This document shows positions 62,647 to 64,000 of a DNA stretch of 64,000 nucleotides, piece after piece. Where the stretch lies: positions 1 through 64,000 of the forward strand of contig NZ_FNGE01000008.1 of the NCBI RefSeq assembly GCF_900102885.1. Reading direction: 5' to 3'. The translations under genes were made by a program, and so were the position numbers. The notes under the pieces were generated by a model. That model had not been told where the DNA came from. It worked only from the letters and a program-made list of their open reading frames with translations, and did no database searches. Numbering within the stretch: position 1 is the stretch's first letter; each line of letters opens with the position of its first letter. Origin of the DNA: Paracoccus chinensis. Its GTDB lineage: Bacteria; Pseudomonadota; Alphaproteobacteria; Rhodobacterales; Rhodobacteraceae.

Positions 62647-63828
62647 TTACTCGGCCGGGATCACCTTCACCGCGCCGTTCTGCGCCGAGAGGGCGATCTT
62701 GCCCTGCGCCAGCCGCAGCGCGTCGTTGCCGAAGACCTCGGCACGCCAGCCCGACAGCGCGGGCAGGTCACGGACCCCCGTCGCGATGGCGTCCAGTTCC
62801 GAGGACGAGGCGATCAGCTTCGGCGCCACCCCGGCTGCATCGGCCTTGGCCTGCAGCAGCACCCGCAGCAGCTGCGAGAGCGCGGCATTGCCCGGCCGGC
62901 CCGGCTCGTCGGGGACGACCTTGGGCAGGTCAGTCGTCTCGACCCCTGCCCGGACGGCCTCGAGGATGCCCTGTGCGATCTCGCCCTTGCGCGCTTCGCG
63001 CAGCAGCAGACGCGACTTGCCCAGATCTTCCTCGGTCAGCGGCTTGGTCGAGGCCAGCTCGATCAGCGCATCATCCTTGAACACGCGCGAGCGCGGAATG
63101 TCGCGGGTCTGGGCATAGGTCTCGCGGAACCGCGCGAGTTCCCGCACCACCGCCAGGAAGCGCGGCGAGCCGGACCGGGTCCGCACCCGCTCCCACGCTT
63201 CCTCAGGGCGGCTGATATAGGTCTCGGGCTCGACCAGCGCCTGTGCTTCCTCCGCCACCCAGGCCTCGCGGCCCGTCTTCTTCAGCTGCGTGGACAGGAA
63301 TTCATAGATCGCACGCAGGTGGGTGACGTCAGCAAGCGCGTATTCCGCCTGCGCCTGCGTCAGCGGGCGGCGCGACCAGTCGGTGAAGCGCGAGGACTTG
63401 TCGAGCGGCTGCCGCGCGATGCGTTTGACCAGCGTCTCGTAGCCCGCCTGCTCGCCGAAGCCGCAGACCATGGCCGCGACCTGGGTGTCGAACAGGGGAT
63501 CGGGAAACACCCCGGCGTCGTGGAAGAAGATCTCCAGGTCCTGCCGGGCGGCGTGGAAGACCTTGACCGTCGCGGTGTGGCGGAACAGGTCGTAAAGCGG
63601 TTCCAGCGACAGCCCCGGCGCCAGCGGATCGACCAGCGTGGCAGGCCCGCCCTCGGCCTTGGGGCCGGACGCGGGTGGCAGGGCCATCTGGATCAGGCAG
63701 AGCTTGGAATAATAGGTCCGCTCGCGCAGGAACTCGGTATCGAGTGTCACATAGGGCTGCGCCTTGGCGAGTTCGCAGAATGCCGCGAGTTCTTCGGTGG
63801 TGGTGATGATGCGCGGGTCTGCGGCCAT
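62647..63828 (-). CDS. rnd: Ribonuclease D
   Basis: This 393-residue 3'-5' exonuclease trims tRNA 3' ends. The DEDDy core is complete: LDTEFLRERTYYS (Exo I), VFHAARQDLEIFF (Exo II), YALADVTHLRAIYEF (Exo III, with Tyr). The HRDC domains follow (about residues 205-290 and 310-390). ATG 63828 is the clear start. It is monocistronic and converges on hisE. Confidence 0.95.
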   Translation of the reverse strand: MAADPRIITTTEELAAFCELAKAQPYVTLDTEFLRERTYYSKLCLIQMALPPASGPKAEGGPATLVDPLAPGLSLEPLYDLFRHTATVKVFHAARQDLEIFFHDAGVFPDPLFDTQVAAMVCGFGEQAGYETLVKRIARQPLDKSSRFTDWSRRPLTQAQAEYALADVTHLRAIYEFLSTQLKKTGREAWVAEEAQALVEPETYISRPEEAWERVRTRSGSPRFLAVVRELARFRETYAQTRDIPRSRVFKDDALIELASTKPLTEEDLGKSRLLLREARKGEIAQGILEAVRAGVETTDLPKVVPDEPGRPGNAALSQLLRVLLQAKADAAGVAPKLIASSSELDAIATGVRDLPALSGWRAEVFGNDALRLAQGKIALSAQNGAVKVIPAE

Positions 63829-64000
63829 CTTCGTCCTCTTTGGGGCGGGTCATCCGCCGGTTGCTGAGGGTCGCTTTATGCCTGTCGAAAAGGGAATGCG
63901 AGAGGAAACGGGCGGTTAGGTTGCCTTCCTGTTGACGCGGCGCGCAGGGGGCCTTTCATGGGCGCGCAGCCCTTCCGGCCCTGAGGTTTCCATGCTGACC
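63829..64000. other. Upstream region of rnd and window edge
   Basis: No complete gene is visible. The region should hold the rnd promoter (minus strand). An ATG at 63992 (+) may open the next gene, but only nine bases of it are inside the window, so it is not called. Confidence 0.3.

Overview
The window is a stretch of high-GC bacterial chromosome (roughly two thirds G+C by eye). Its content points to an alphaproteobacterium of the Rhodobacteraceae, most likely Paracoccus or a close relative (inference). Supporting signs are the split cytochrome c maturation operon (ccmE, ccmF, ccmH) with gene-transfer-agent-type lysis genes inside it, a fused single-chain indolepyruvate ferredoxin oxidoreductase, cobalamin-dependent MetH, OlsB for ornithine lipids, a LsrB/VtlR-like LysR regulator, and a recurrent intergenic repeat. 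No rRNA, CRISPR array or intact prophage is visible. Two tRNA genes are present: Ser-UGA and Leu-GAG.

Layout. 1-2170 is accessory debris: two degraded insertion-sequence transposases whose 3' ends lie 1 bp apart, an AT-richer patch, tRNA-Ser with a good promoter, and a frameshifted unknown gene. 2179-6923 holds a cation efflux transporter, a YegD-like Hsp70, a RhlE-type RNA helicase and thymidine kinase. 7032-12599 is a tight run: D-Ala-D-Ala carboxypeptidase, tmk, holB, tatD, a metallo-beta-lactamase-fold enzyme and an AEC transporter. 12596-19983 (minus strand) is one ABC importer operon of the polyamine/opine type with three tandem paralogous binding proteins, ended by a translationally coupled hemerythrin gene. 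20284-27741 (minus strand) reads obgE-proB-(BtuF-like)-(DUF71)-metH, the last three forming a B12 theme. 27910-32676 carries selO, an EEP-family enzyme, eno, a DUF983 protein and a Nudix hydrolase. 32664-37747 (minus strand) is murI-ccmE-endolysin-holin-ccmF-ccmH. 37956-42590 holds the oxidoreductase, the divergent LysR gene and a candidate AbcR-like small RNA.

42677-49681 contains purL, the gmk / gamma-carbonic anhydrase / soluble histidine kinase group, ispH, rnhA and a TRIC/UPF0126 channel. 49678-55857 has tgt, olsB, msrB, bamE and the conserved yceD-rpmF-plsX-fabH fatty-acid/ribosome cluster. 55958-61291 is a haem-copper oxidase locus (CtaG, CopD/HemJ-like, DUF2231, subunit II, fused subunits I+III) whose subunit I lacks the K-channel lysine. 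61335-63828 ends the window with hisF-hisE and rnd.

Most genes are core metabolism. The observations most worth a second look are the sRNA candidate beside the LysR gene, the K-channel-less fused oxidase, the lysis pair inside the ccm operon with a terminator against the ccmF start codon, the triplicated binding proteins separated by hairpins, the in-frame insertion in tmk, and the repeat family with a GC-rich hairpin plus a GGGATATTT-like core. Everything here comes from reading the sequence by eye; no similarity search was run.
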